Source: an uncultured Synergistales bacterium (GTDB lineage Bacteria > Synergistota > Synergistia > Synergistales > Aminobacteriaceae). Taken from it: a DNA stretch of 64,000 nt. The stretch covers positions 1 to 64,000 of the forward strand of contig CAJOMU010000001.1 of assembly GCA_905235735.1 (NCBI GenBank), given 5' to 3'. The position numbers and the translations under genes were made by a program. Below the pieces are notes generated by a model. It ran no database searches, was not told where the DNA came from, and was given only the letters and a program-made list of their open reading frames with translations. Shown here one piece after another: positions 16,540-25,640 of the stretch. Every line of letters starts with the position of its first letter. Positions within the stretch are counted from its first letter, which is position 1.

Positions 16540-17889
16540 TTACATCAATCCGTAATATTCAAGTCTCTTCCTGCACTCATCTATTCCAAGATGTTCAGCA
16601 ACTTCAAATATTCCCGGACTAACCTTCATGCCAGTTAATGCAAATCGCAAGGGCATTGCATAATCTTTCATCTTCGCTCCCTCATGTGAACCAATCCATG
16701 AACGTGCAATCTCTTCAAGTTTCTGTGCTTTCCATTCATCAGATGCAAAGAGTGCCGCATAAAAATCTTTCAGTTTCTCCTTATCGAGACCGTCGGAATT
16801 CCAACGAGATTTAACCGGCTCAAACGACACGAAATAATCCGAGAAGTCAGCCATTTCTTTAGCAGTACGACCACGACCAGCCATGAGCGTCAATGAATCA
16901 GCGAGATACTTTTCGCCTCGTTCAGCTTCAACTTCTTCAACGGGAAGACCTGCCTCAATCCAGAACGGTTTAACCATTGAGAGACGTACCATAGGGTCAA
17001 GAGCTTTGAGATGTTCCTGATTGATGTAATTCAGCTTGTCGAAATCGAATACTGCTGCCTTACGTGTAACACGCGAGAGTTCAAAGAGTTCAGCGGCTTC
17101 ATTCCGAGTGAAAATCTCTTTGTCATCACCAGCAGACCAGCCGAGCAAAGCCAGAAAGTTAAACATACTATCCGGCATATATCCCATATCACGATATTCA
17201 TATATGCTTGTAGCACCATGTCTCTTGCTCAGTTTCTTTTTGTCGCGGCCAAGTATCATTGGCAAATGTGCAAACTCTGGAACTTCCCAGCCTAATGCGC
17301 GATACAGCAAAATCTGCTTGGGAGTATTCGATATATGATCTTCACCTCTGATTACGTGAGATATTTTCATGAGATGATCATCAATGACAACGGCATAGTT
17401 ATATGTTGGCATTCCATCACTCTTAATGATGACTATATCCTTTAATTTGTCGCTGTCTTTTTCTCTCAGTCCGTCGCTCATCACGTCAATCTGACCGTAA
17501 ACTATATCTCTGAATGAAATATCCTGACCGCTTTCAACTTTGAAGATTATCGCATCACCATCACGATATGCTTTACCCTCATCAACGAGACGGTTTGCAT
17601 AATCACGATATATATCAAGCCTCTCTGACTGTCTGTAAGGCCCATAATTGCCGCCGATGTCAGGCCCTTCATCCCAGTCGAGACCAAGCCAGACCATACC
17701 TGACATGATAGTCTGTTCATATTCTTTCGTTGAACGCACGAGGTCAGTGTCTTCAATGCGAAGAATGAACTTCCCCTTATTGTGTCTTGCCCATAACCAG
17801 TTGAAGAGTGCAGTATGTCCTCCGCCTATATGAAGAGCACCCGTAGGACTAGGAGCAAATCTCACACGTACATCTTTAATTTCTGTCAT
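16540..17889 (-). CDS. gltX: Glutamyl-tRNA synthetase
   Basis: This 449-residue class I aminoacyl-tRNA synthetase charges tRNA-Glu. The N-terminus has VRFAPSPTGALHIGGGHT (HIGH-type motif), then ILRIEDTD, with IRGEDHISNTPKQ near residue 190 and KLSKRHG (KMSKS-type) near 230. The length is slightly below the usual 465-490. A C-terminal helical anticodon-binding region is present. It is a single gene with its own terminator, divergent from the ABC importer operon. Confidence 0.96.
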   Translation of the reverse strand: MTEIKDVRVRFAPSPTGALHIGGGHTALFNWLWARHNKGKFILRIEDTDLVRSTKEYEQTIMSGMVWLGLDWDEGPDIGGNYGPYRQSERLDIYRDYANRLVDEGKAYRDGDAIIFKVESGQDISFRDIVYGQIDVMSDGLREKDSDKLKDIVIIKSDGMPTYNYAVVIDDHLMKISHVIRGEDHISNTPKQILLYRALGWEVPEFAHLPMILGRDKKKLSKRHGATSIYEYRDMGYMPDSMFNFLALLGWSAGDDKEIFTRNEAAELFELSRVTRKAAVFDFDKLNYINQEHLKALDPMVRLSMVKPFWIEAGLPVEEVEAERGEKYLADSLTLMAGRGRTAKEMADFSDYFVSFEPVKSRWNSDGLDKEKLKDFYAALFASDEWKAQKLEEIARSWIGSHEGAKMKDYAMPLRFALTGMKVSPGIFEVAEHLGIDECRKRLEYYGLM

Positions 17890-17984
17890 TCAATATTGCC
17901 TCCAGTGAATGAAAGTATATATTGCATTATATAGAACTATGATAAACTTACTTTTAAATATCATCAACTAATGGAGGTTCAAAG

Positions 17985-18992
17985 ATGAAAAAATTCATGA
18001 TGATTTTAATTGCGCTTATGGTTCTTGTATCAGCTTCATATGGGGCGGATAAACCGAAGATAACGATTTACACGTCAATGTATGAGGACGTAATCGAGGC
18101 GATGACGGAAGTTTTGCATGAGAAATTTCCGAATTACGATGTCGAATTCTTTTACGGCGGGACTGGAACGTTGCAGGCTAAGATAGCAGCAGAACGCGAC
18201 ACGAAGAAACTCGGCTGTGATATGCTCATGGTTGCAGACCCTTCATACTCGCTTGAACTAAAAGAGCTTGGCCTTCTTCACCCGTACATAACGAAGGAAG
18301 CGAAGAACATTGCACTTGAATATGACCCTGAAGGTTACTGGTATCCAGTGCGAAATCTGAACATGGTACTTGCGTATAACCCTGAGAAGTACAAGAAGGA
18401 AGAATTGCCGCAGTCATTCAAGGATTTCGCATACGATGAGAACATGAAAGGCGTAATCTCGATGTCCAATCCTTTAACATCAGGAACGGCACTAATTGCA
18501 ATTTCAGCCCTCAAGAACAAATACGGCTATGAGTATTTCGACAAGCTCGGAGCGAACAGGGTAATGATTGAATCGGGTTCAGTAGCACTCACGAAACTTG
18601 AGACTGGAGAATGCAAGGTAATAATGATACTTGAGGAGTCAGTCCTGAAGAAACGCGAAGAAGAAGACAGTGAACTTTCTGTAATCTATCCTACAGACGG
18701 AGTGATATGCGTTCCTTCGCCGATAATGACAATTAAAGATGAATGGAGTGCACACGGAAACTCGAAGATATGCGAGGAGCTTACAGACTGGTTCTTATCG
18801 CCAGAAGGACAGAGCTATATCGTCAAGGGCTGGATGCATTCAGTGCTGAAGAACCCTCCGGCGATACCATATGATTCGATTCAATCATCGGAGATATTCA
18901 AGGAAGCAATGCCGGTTGACTGGGCAAAATGTCTCAGTGAACGCACAGAACTTCGCATGAACTTTGAAGAGCGAGTGAAATCAGCGAAATGA
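17985..18992 (+). CDS. ABC importer substrate-binding protein (Fe3+/organic-anion type)
   Basis: This 335-residue periplasmic binding protein has a clear Sec signal peptide (MKKFMMILIALMVLVSASYG, then ADKP). The mature start KITIYTSMYEDVIEAM and FYGGTGTLQAKIAAE are typical of family 1 binding proteins of the FbpA/AfuA or phosphonate type. The double tyrosine that binds iron in FbpA is not evident in the C-terminal half, so a ligand other than free Fe3+ is possible. The gene overlaps the permease gene by 4 bp (ATGA). A good GGAGG lies before the start. Confidence 0.85.
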   Translation: MKKFMMILIALMVLVSASYGADKPKITIYTSMYEDVIEAMTEVLHEKFPNYDVEFFYGGTGTLQAKIAAERDTKKLGCDMLMVADPSYSLELKELGLLHPYITKEAKNIALEYDPEGYWYPVRNLNMVLAYNPEKYKKEELPQSFKDFAYDENMKGVISMSNPLTSGTALIAISALKNKYGYEYFDKLGANRVMIESGSVALTKLETGECKVIMILEESVLKKREEEDSELSVIYPTDGVICVPSPIMTIKDEWSAHGNSKICEELTDWFLSPEGQSYIVKGWMHSVLKNPPAIPYDSIQSSEIFKEAMPVDWAKCLSERTELRMNFEERVKSAK

Positions 18993-20695
18993 AAAGTAAC
19001 TCGCAGAACAGGCCCTTAGGGGCTTTTTTTTATCTTTTTAATGTAAAGTCATTACTAATTTTCGTGATAGCCGCATTCCTCATAGTATTTAATCTCTTGC
19101 CTATGTGCTATCTTGTATTCCGTTCATTTGTCGGAGAGAATGGATTTACGCTTGACGCATTCAAAAGAATATACACGTACCCATTGAACTGGAACGCCTT
19201 GAAGAACACTCTCTTTACTGCGGGTTTCTCAATGATATTCGGGGTAATGATTGCGTTTCCATTAGCGTGGCTGATAGGACGTACTGACATGTACGGCCGT
19301 AAATTCTTTCGGACATTATTTGTGATGACATACATGGTACCTCCATACGTTGGGGCAATGGCATGGTTACGTTTGCTGAATCCCAAAGCAGGAACGTTGA
19401 ACCTTTTACTAGTGAATATGTTCGGATTATCAGAAAGTCCATTCAATATATACACGACAGGCGGACTAATCTGGGTACTGACGACATTCTATTATCCTTA
19501 TGCATTCATCACAATCTCGCGAGCATTGGAGAATATGGATCCGTCATTAGAGGAAGCCTCAAAGATTTCAGGTGCCTCACCATTGCGTACAGTGATGACG
19601 ATAACATTTCCGATAATGCTTCCGTCAATAATTGCGGCTGGATTGCTGGTGTTCATATCGGCGGCATCATGCTACGGAATACCCTCTATAATCGGTGCGC
19701 CTGGACAGATTGATACGGTTACAACACGAATAATCGATTATGTATACGTAGGTTCATCAGAAGGTCTCAATGATGCAACTACATTATCAGTTTCATTAAT
19801 GCTCATTGCGAATTTAGTGCTTTATGTTTCAACGTTCATGACGGGACGAAAGAAGTACATCACAATATCGGGGAAGTCAGTGCGTCCGAATATAGTTGAG
19901 CTTGGAAAATGGAAATTACCCGTAACGTTTCTAGTGATAATCTTTGCGGTAATTGTAGTCGTGATACCTTTTGCGACTGTAGCGATGACATCATTCACGA
20001 AGAATTTAGGCAAGCCGTTATCATCTTCAAATTTCACGATGCGATACTGGGATATATTATTCACTCGCAAGGCGATACTCGACACAATAAAGAACAGTCT
20101 CATCTCAGCATCAGCGGCGGCGACATTCGGAATAGCAATCTCATGTGTAATGGCATGGTTACTCACGCGAACTCAGGCTAAAGGCAGACACATCCCCGAT
20201 TATCTAATCACACTTGGAAGCGGAACACCGAGCATAGTAATAGCACTTGGCCTGATAATGACGATGTCGGGCAGGTTTGGAATAAACATCTATAACACGT
20301 TGACGATAATGATAATCGCATACATGGTGAAGTATATGTTAATGGGAATGCGAACGATAGTATCAGCGATGAGCCAGATACACCCGTCATTAGAGGAGGC
20401 GGCGTTAATATCGGGAGCGGAATGGCAGAGGGGATTTCGAGATATAACATTGCCTCTGATAATGCCTTCAGTAGTGGCAGGGTGGTTCTTAATCTTCATG
20501 CCGAGTTTCTATGAGCTAACGATGTCTACGCTTCTGTATTCGACCAACACAAAGACGATAGGGTATGAACTCTTCACGTATCAGACGTATCACAGTCAGC
20601 AGACGGCATCGGCAATAGCGACTGGAATATTATTGATGGTGGTAATAGTGAACTGGTTATTGAACAAACTGACGAAGGGTAAATTTTCGATATGA
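18989..20695 (+). CDS. ABC importer permease, two fused membrane domains
   Basis: This 568-residue permease contains two consecutive six-helix units, as in FbpB/AfuB iron-type importers. Coupling (EAA) loops are visible in both halves: LEEASKISGASPLRT near residue 185 and LEEAALISGAEWQRG near 470. It starts within the binding-protein stop (ATGA) and is followed 12 bp later by the ATPase gene. A single polypeptide would therefore form the whole transmembrane channel. Confidence 0.9.
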   Translation: MKSNSQNRPLGAFFYLFNVKSLLIFVIAAFLIVFNLLPMCYLVFRSFVGENGFTLDAFKRIYTYPLNWNALKNTLFTAGFSMIFGVMIAFPLAWLIGRTDMYGRKFFRTLFVMTYMVPPYVGAMAWLRLLNPKAGTLNLLLVNMFGLSESPFNIYTTGGLIWVLTTFYYPYAFITISRALENMDPSLEEASKISGASPLRTVMTITFPIMLPSIIAAGLLVFISAASCYGIPSIIGAPGQIDTVTTRIIDYVYVGSSEGLNDATTLSVSLMLIANLVLYVSTFMTGRKKYITISGKSVRPNIVELGKWKLPVTFLVIIFAVIVVVIPFATVAMTSFTKNLGKPLSSSNFTMRYWDILFTRKAILDTIKNSLISASAAATFGIAISCVMAWLLTRTQAKGRHIPDYLITLGSGTPSIVIALGLIMTMSGRFGINIYNTLTIMIIAYMVKYMLMGMRTIVSAMSQIHPSLEEAALISGAEWQRGFRDITLPLIMPSVVAGWFLIFMPSFYELTMSTLLYSTNTKTIGYELFTYQTYHSQQTASAIATGILLMVVIVNWLLNKLTKGKFSI

Positions 20696-20707
20696 GGGGG
20701 AATAAAA

Positions 20708-21583
20708 ATGTCATCAGTAACGTGTAGGAAGATAACGAAGAATTACGGAAGTGTTCAGGTAATTCATGAGTTCAGTTATGTATTCAATGATAAGGAGTTC
20801 ATAACGCTTTTAGGGCCGTCAGGCTGTGGAAAGACGACGATGTTACGAATGATAGCGGGATTTGAGAGACCAACGACAGGAGAAATTCTGATAGATGATG
20901 AGATAGTGAGCAGTTCAGATGAATTCATACCTCCGAACCTTCGCAATATTGGAATGGTCTTTCAGTCATATGCGGTATGGCCACACATGAACGTATTCGA
21001 TAATGCGGCCTATCCATTGAAGATACAGAGAGTGAATCGCAATGAGATTCGCAGACGTGTAGACGAGATACTGGAAGCTGTTCATTTATCGGAATATTCG
21101 CAGAGAATGCCCAATGAGTTATCAGGAGGACAGCAGCAGAGGGTAGCATTAGCACGGGCATTAGTGAGCAATCCGAAACTCTTACTGCTTGATGAGCCAT
21201 TGAGTAACCTTGATGCAAAACTTCGAGAATCAATGCGCTATGAGATAAAAGAACTTCAGAAGCATTTCGGAATAACTGTAGTATATGTAACTCATGACCA
21301 GACGGAAGCAATGACGATGAGCGACCGTGTTATCGTGTTCAACAAGGGAATAGTACAGCAGATAGATACACCGATGAACATATACCGCAAACCAGCAAAT
21401 GAATTCGTAGCTGATTTCGTAGGACGCATAAATTTCATTGAGGGAACAGCTCATGACGGCAGAATAGAACTTGCAGGAGGCCAGAGCATATATTATTCAG
21501 GGAAGAAGCGCGGAGATATTCTTGTTGGCATACGTCCTGAGAACGTAACGCTGTACGATGAGAATTATGCTGTTGTATCCTGA
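20708..21583 (+). CDS. ABC importer ATP-binding protein
   Basis: This 291-residue ATPase energises the importer at 17985-20695. Walker A is GPSGCGKTT near residue 37, the signature LSGGQQQRVALARAL near 135, Walker B LLLDEPLSNLD near 157, and the switch His in YVTHDQTEA near 195. The C-terminal TOBE region is short and ends soon after VGIRPENVTLY. Related FbpC proteins have about 340-350 residues, so the regulatory domain is reduced. A GGGGGAATAAAA-type ribosome site precedes the start. Confidence 0.92.
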   Translation: MSSVTCRKITKNYGSVQVIHEFSYVFNDKEFITLLGPSGCGKTTMLRMIAGFERPTTGEILIDDEIVSSSDEFIPPNLRNIGMVFQSYAVWPHMNVFDNAAYPLKIQRVNRNEIRRRVDEILEAVHLSEYSQRMPNELSGGQQQRVALARALVSNPKLLLLDEPLSNLDAKLRESMRYEIKELQKHFGITVVYVTHDQTEAMTMSDRVIVFNKGIVQQIDTPMNIYRKPANEFVADFVGRINFIEGTAHDGRIELAGGQSIYYSGKKRGDILVGIRPENVTLYDENYAVVS

Positions 21584-21589
21584 TATAAT
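21581..21589 (+). promoter_or_regulatory. Extended -10 promoter candidate for the polyprenyl synthase
   Basis: TGATATAAT forms an extended -10 element overlapping the stop codon of the ABC ATPase gene, 24 bp before the next ATG. No good -35 hexamer is seen. This is the only initiation signal in the 29-bp gap, so the synthase may also be read from the importer promoter. Confidence 0.4.
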
Positions 21590-21612
21590 CTTGTGAAGAC
21601 GGGTGATAAAGA

Positions 21613-22518
21613 ATGAACAGGTTCAGCGAATATTACGACAGATTAAGACGATACGCAGAGGATACGATAAAGTCATTTCTTCCAGAGAGCAAAGGATTTC
21701 AGAAGACATTAATTGAAGCGATGAACTACAGCATGTTATCAGGAGGAAAAAGACTTCGCCCAATCCTGATGTATGAATCGTGGCATTTATTCGGCGGAAC
21801 AGACGAAAGATTAATTGCCCCGTTTATTGCGGCAATCGAGATGATACACACGTATTCTCTTGTGCATGATGATCTGCCTGCAATGGATAACGATATGTAC
21901 AGACGAGGCCGCAAGACTACACATGTGATTTACGGTGCAGGAATGGCAACGCTTGCAGGGGACGGATTGTTGAATCTTGCATTTGAGACGGCATTGAAGG
22001 CATCAGGACATGGCCATGATGACAGAGTGATTGAGGCACTGAGAGTACTTGCGCACAAGGCCGGAATTTACGGTATGGCAGGAGGTCAGTGCGTTGACAT
22101 TGAGATAGAGAACACAGAAGATGTTACAGACGAAGAGATAGATTTCGTGAATGAGCATAAGACAGCATGCATGATAGAAAGCAGCTTAATGGTCGGAGGA
22201 ATATTAGCCGGAGCAGATTCGGGATATATCAGCAGACTTGAGGAAGCCGGAAGCTGTTTAGGCAAAGCATTTCAGATTCGCGATGACATTCTGAACGTAA
22301 CGGGAACAGAGAAGGAACTGGGAAAATCAATCGGGAGTGATTCGGACGAAGGCAAAAGGAATTACGTATCACTTCACGGACTTGAAGATGCGCAGAAGAA
22401 AGTAACGGAATTAACATCACATGCAGTGTCAGTATTCGATGAGCTGTACAGATTCAGAGGGATTGAATATGCGTTTTTGAGCGAACTTGCCGAACGGATG
22501 ACTAGGCGCAGAAAATGA
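21613..22518 (+). CDS. ispA: Polyprenyl (farnesyl/geranylgeranyl) diphosphate synthase
   Basis: This 301-residue trans-isoprenyl diphosphate synthase condenses isopentenyl diphosphate with allylic diphosphates. The first Asp-rich motif is DDLPAMDND with the downstream RRGRKTTH (residues about 85-103), the second is QIRDDILNVTG near 220, and GGKRLRP lies at 40-46. The size and the DDxxxxD spacing fit bacterial IspA-type FPP/GGPP synthases. Product length cannot be set with confidence. It could feed undecaprenyl phosphate for the glycan pathways. Confidence 0.9.
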   Translation: MNRFSEYYDRLRRYAEDTIKSFLPESKGFQKTLIEAMNYSMLSGGKRLRPILMYESWHLFGGTDERLIAPFIAAIEMIHTYSLVHDDLPAMDNDMYRRGRKTTHVIYGAGMATLAGDGLLNLAFETALKASGHGHDDRVIEALRVLAHKAGIYGMAGGQCVDIEIENTEDVTDEEIDFVNEHKTACMIESSLMVGGILAGADSGYISRLEEAGSCLGKAFQIRDDILNVTGTEKELGKSIGSDSDEGKRNYVSLHGLEDAQKKVTELTSHAVSVFDELYRFRGIEYAFLSELAERMTRRRK

Positions 22519-22522
22519 CACG

Positions 22523-22563
22523 AAAAAACGGCGGACACAAAAATGACCTCTCATTATCCGCCG
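22523..22563 (-). terminator. Terminator of the RiPP operon (also faces the polyprenyl synthase)
   Basis: CGGCGGA (22529-22535) pairs perfectly with TCCGCCG (22557-22563). Read on the minus strand the stem is followed by TTTTTTCG, a good intrinsic terminator for the precursor genes. On the plus strand only a weaker T-run follows. Confidence 0.7.
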
Positions 22564-22625
22564 CATGCTTATTTTTACATCAGACTATTTGAACAAACCG
22601 CCTGTTACTTCCCTTACAGTATCCT

Positions 22626-22883
22626 TTATATCATTAAAGCCTCATCAGAACCCAGAGTACTACAGGATATAGGTATCCCCCAAAGCTCATCTGCGCCTCC
22701 AGCAACCATGTCGAGCTGCTCATCTGAGAGTTCAATCATCCCACCTTCTGCCAGCTTCAGAAATTCTTCGGGGGTTTTGCACTTTCTTGCTAATTCCTTC
22801 TGTTCATCGGTCATATTGTCAATGAATTTCCTGATTTCCTCTTTCATGGTTTCTTCATTGATTTCATGATGTTCTGCACTCAT
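22626..22883 (-). CDS. Nif11-like RiPP precursor peptide 1
   Basis: This 85-residue precursor has a 63-residue Nif11-type leader (MSAEHHEINEETM at the start, LARKCKTPEEFLKLAEGG in the middle, and LSDEQLDMVAGG at the end with the double-Gly cleavage motif). The predicted 22-residue core starts ADELWGIPIS and contains one Cys, one Trp, several Ser/Thr and an acidic stretch. GAAAGGAAG precedes the ATG. It is the distal gene of a minus-strand operon with a radical SAM/SPASM maturase. Leader family, double Gly and maturase neighbour make precursor identity strong. The modification is unknown. Confidence 0.88.
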   Translation of the reverse strand: MSAEHHEINEETMKEEIRKFIDNMTDEQKELARKCKTPEEFLKLAEGGMIELSDEQLDMVAGGADELWGIPISCSTLGSDEALMI

Positions 22884-23284
22884 GATTGTAGCTTCCTTTC
22901 ATTAATTTCATCTGATGATGATGTTCATGGTTTTGTATTATAATGCGATGCACTCACATCTGTTTTATACAATCTCCTCCCACAATGACTGAAGAGCCAA
23001 ACCCAAACCATGACTTTGAGGAGCGCGACTAACACTTCCGCCAACAACCATGTCGAGCTGCTCATCTGATAGTTCAATCATCCCACCTTCTGCCTGCTTC
23101 AGAAAATCTTCGGGGGTTTTGCACTTTCTTGCTAATTCCTTCTGTTCTTCGGTCATGTTGTCGATGAATTTCCTGATTTCCTCATTCATGGTTTCTTCAT
23201 TGATTTCATGATGTTCTGCACTCATGTTTGTACCTTACTTTCATTAATTTCATCTGATGATGATGTTCATGGTTTTGTATTATA
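22703..23284. repeat. Direct duplication of leader-coding and upstream DNA
   Basis: Positions 22703-22942 and 23045-23284 align over 240 bp without gaps. The copies cover the Nif11 leader codons, ribosome site and -10 region. The match stops at the double-Gly codons, so the core-coding segments are unrelated. This is a recent duplication with fast core change. Confidence 0.85.
22965..23225 (-). CDS. Nif11-like RiPP precursor peptide 2
   Basis: This 86-residue paralogue of precursor 1 has a 63-residue leader that differs at only five positions and ends LDMVVGG. The 23-residue core starts SVSRAPQSHG and ends LQSLWEEIV. It shares almost nothing with core 1 except a single Trp in a Leu-Trp context, and it has no Cys, so a Cys thioether cannot be the only product type. 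AAGG lies before the ATG, and a TAGACA-17-TATAAT promoter lies 54 bp upstream, beyond the maturase stop. A product carrying a strand-specific modification is likely but undefined. Confidence 0.88.
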   Translation of the reverse strand: MSAEHHEINEETMNEEIRKFIDNMTEEQKELARKCKTPEDFLKQAEGGMIELSDEQLDMVVGGSVSRAPQSHGLGLALQSLWEEIV

Positions 23285-23307
23285 AATCGTAAATTCAATT
23301 CTGTCTA
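23279..23307 (-). promoter_or_regulatory. Promoter of the RiPP precursor genes
   Basis: On the minus strand TAGACA (23307-23302) and TATAAT (23284-23279) are spaced by exactly 17 nt. The promoter overlaps the end of the maturase gene and would let precursors be made in excess of the enzymes. The duplicated copy before precursor 1 keeps TATAAT (22942-22937) but has lost a recognisable -35. Confidence 0.65.
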
Positions 23308-24656
23308 TCCGTATCATTACATGCGGCTTTATTCTTTTTCGCGTTCTCATAGAGTGCAAGCGCATATTTTTCAGGAGTATTCTTGTATGCAACACATTTA
23401 CGGTGTCCGTAACGAACTTTTTGAACTGGACAGCCTCCAGCACAGACGGGGAAAAAGATACACTTCAGGCATTCTTCATCTTCAGACGGAACGGATGCAT
23501 TGATGTAGCTGATTAAATTATCAGGAATATCAGCAGTGAAAACCGGATTTACCGGATCCCATTCGGACACTCTTCCGAAACTGTATTCAGGATTGCCGAC
23601 ATCTTCCCAGCATTTATAGAGCATTCCCTGTTCATCAATTCCGACAAATGAAAATACATTTGCGCCGCAGAAATTCAGTTTTATATTGAAGTTGTCAATT
23701 GCTCTTGCCATTCCAATTTCGACATTCTCATCATCATACGCGCATAACAGACTGAGATTTGAGCCATTCTCAGAGGAAACAGAGTTATTCGACACAGGAG
23801 CAGGATAATATTTCAGCTGATTTCCGCTTTCCTCCGCTAATTTTTCGATTAAAGCTCTTAGTGCAGGAATTTGATCTACATTTCCCTTGTGGACATTGTG
23901 CCGTATGCCTACTTTGAAGGGAATTCTGAGCGTTCTGAGATTTTCGGTTATGCGTTCAAATGTTGAGCCGCCTCCCACTAAATGCCTTGTTTGGTCATGA
24001 GCTTCACCGATTCCGTCAAGCGTTATCTGAGAAAATTTCACATCACATTGAGCGAGAGTATCAACGATTTCCTGAGTGAGCAGATACCCGTTTGTTACAA
24101 TTGATGCCGAATATTTTGCATTTTTCTTTTCTGCAATTGCCCTGAGTTTTTCAGTGAGTGCCGTAATAACATTCATTCCGATTAATGGTTCACCGCCGAA
24201 CCATGTTACATGGAGAGCTTTCGCTGAAGAAGCATCAATCATTTTCTCGGCAAGTGCAGCAATATCAGCCTGAACCTGTTCGGTCATAATTCCTGCTCTG
24301 TGTCTCTCAAAACAGTAAGGACATGCAAAATTACAGTTCATTGTCGGGCATATAGTGAGTGAAACATTATTGTCGCCTCTGCTGGCGAGTCTTCCCATAG
24401 CCTTCATTGCTTCGAGTTCATCATAATTTGCGATGAAACCGCTCTTTGCGAAACGTTCAAGAATGGGATGATTTTCGGGGAGTGTTTCAGCCTCATTAAG
24501 CAGGCAGAGTTCAACAAAGCTGTATGCCTCACATATTCCGCGAAAGAGATTGAGCACTACAAATTTTTGTGAATCAGGAATGCGTGCATATATATTATAT
24601 TTTGAGATGTGCCAGCCAGCTTGACCGGCCGTTCGGACATTTTTATTTTCGGACAT
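23295..24656 (-). CDS. Radical SAM/SPASM peptide maturase
   Basis: This 453-residue enzyme is probably the core modifier of the adjacent Nif11 peptides. The radical SAM cluster motif is CNFACPYCFE (Cys108, Cys112, Cys115), with WFGGEPLIG near 152-160. The C-terminal SPASM part has Cys330, Cys349, Cys396, Cys399, Cys405, Cys409 and Cys421, enough for two auxiliary Fe-S clusters. The first 100 residues are a region commonly seen in peptide maturases. It lies between two paralogous unknown genes upstream and two precursors downstream. Known SPASM maturases make Cys-to-carbon, Lys-Trp, Tyr decarboxylation and other bonds. Which one applies here is open. Confidence 0.9.
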   Translation of the reverse strand: MSENKNVRTAGQAGWHISKYNIYARIPDSQKFVVLNLFRGICEAYSFVELCLLNEAETLPENHPILERFAKSGFIANYDELEAMKAMGRLASRGDNNVSLTICPTMNCNFACPYCFERHRAGIMTEQVQADIAALAEKMIDASSAKALHVTWFGGEPLIGMNVITALTEKLRAIAEKKNAKYSASIVTNGYLLTQEIVDTLAQCDVKFSQITLDGIGEAHDQTRHLVGGGSTFERITENLRTLRIPFKVGIRHNVHKGNVDQIPALRALIEKLAEESGNQLKYYPAPVSNNSVSSENGSNLSLLCAYDDENVEIGMARAIDNFNIKLNFCGANVFSFVGIDEQGMLYKCWEDVGNPEYSFGRVSEWDPVNPVFTADIPDNLISYINASVPSEDEECLKCIFFPVCAGGCPVQKVRYGHRKCVAYKNTPEKYALALYENAKKNKAACNDTDRQN

Positions 24657-24668
24657 TAATTTTCTCCT

Positions 24669-25640
24669 TTATCCAAAATTTTTAACGGTGAACATGCAGT
24701 ATAATTTTGATTTTACAGGAACTCCGCGAACCCACACTGTTTTAATGAACGCAGGAGTACAGAGCATACCTGCAAAGCCTGAATCAGTTTTCATGAGAGA
24801 AGAGAATGATGATTTACTGAGGTATTTGATGCGTTCACCTGATACGGACATTTCTGAAAGTTTCGAGATTATTGCGTTACCCTGTTCACCTGCGAAAAAA
24901 TTTCGGAAGTCAGCAGGTTTTTTTATTGCAAAACCAATGCTTAGTCCGACAGATTCACTCATTGTTCCGTCATCGTTCCTGTCTAACTGAATTTCAAGAT
25001 TGCATTTAGAATTCAGTTTTGAGAACCACGATACAAATTTTTCGATTCTTTCCGTGTCAAAAGAATAGCCGATGTTCTTTAGCTGACGCGGAAACAAATC
25101 AGGTTCTATATTGCGTATGTAACAGTCAACTCTGCACATTCTCTTACTGCGTCCTGAAATTGCAGCTATGTACCATGTGTGCCAGTCTTTTGGGATACGA
25201 TTCATAGTTTCGCGATATAGACTAACGGCTTCAGGATAACCAGAGACCCCGAAAAATTTTTCTGCGTCATTCATGAAGCCTGAATTTACGTTTAAAGCTG
25301 AACCTGCACATGTCATGCTTTCTTTGTTATCGGCCATGTCGAACGCAAGGGCTATACCGTTTCTTTCGTCTCCAGATTCTGAGAACCATTTAAACAATGG
25401 TCTGTAACCGTAATAATCGAGGTCAGCAATCTCATCTTTGCTGAACTGAACATGAAGGTCAGTTTTTGATTCGTCTTTTGATTCGTTCAATGGAATTTCA
25501 AGCCAGAAGCCGGGAAATAATGAACCCGAACACACGCTTGAAAAAGTTCGTCCGACAGTTTCATTATATTCCGGGAAAATTTCAGGGCATCTTGCATGTG
25601 CGAAATTGCATACAAGCTCAAACAAGTTCTTACTGTTCAT
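24669..25640 (-). CDS. Unrecognised RiPP-operon protein B (paralogue of A)
   Basis: This 323-residue cytosolic protein has no signal or membrane segment. I do not recognise the family. It is clearly a distant paralogue of the upstream gene. Shared blocks are FPGFWLEIPL with YPSFYVEFPL, FKWFSES with YDWFSNL, RETMNRIPKDW with MELLKRMPEGM, and DGTMSESVGLSIGF with DGTLGDVFGLSFSF. Alternating hydrophobic beta-strand patterns dominate the C-terminal half. It overlaps gene A (ATGA) and ends 12 bp before the maturase start, so it belongs to the RiPP pathway. A second tailoring enzyme or a recognition protein is possible. Confidence 0.75.
   Translation of the reverse strand: MNSKNLFELVCNFAHARCPEIFPEYNETVGRTFSSVCSGSLFPGFWLEIPLNESKDESKTDLHVQFSKDEIADLDYYGYRPLFKWFSESGDERNGIALAFDMADNKESMTCAGSALNVNSGFMNDAEKFFGVSGYPEAVSLYRETMNRIPKDWHTWYIAAISGRSKRMCRVDCYIRNIEPDLFPRQLKNIGYSFDTERIEKFVSWFSKLNSKCNLEIQLDRNDDGTMSESVGLSIGFAIKKPADFRNFFAGEQGNAIISKLSEMSVSGERIKYLSKSSFSSLMKTDSGFAGMLCTPAFIKTVWVRGVPVKSKLYCMFTVKNFG

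Noticed and set aside
22543-22869. A plus-strand frame of 108 codons opposite RiPP precursor 1
   Set aside because: It lies antisense to the Nif11 leader gene, has no ribosome site and has no family resemblance. The minus-strand gene is duplicated and clearly real.
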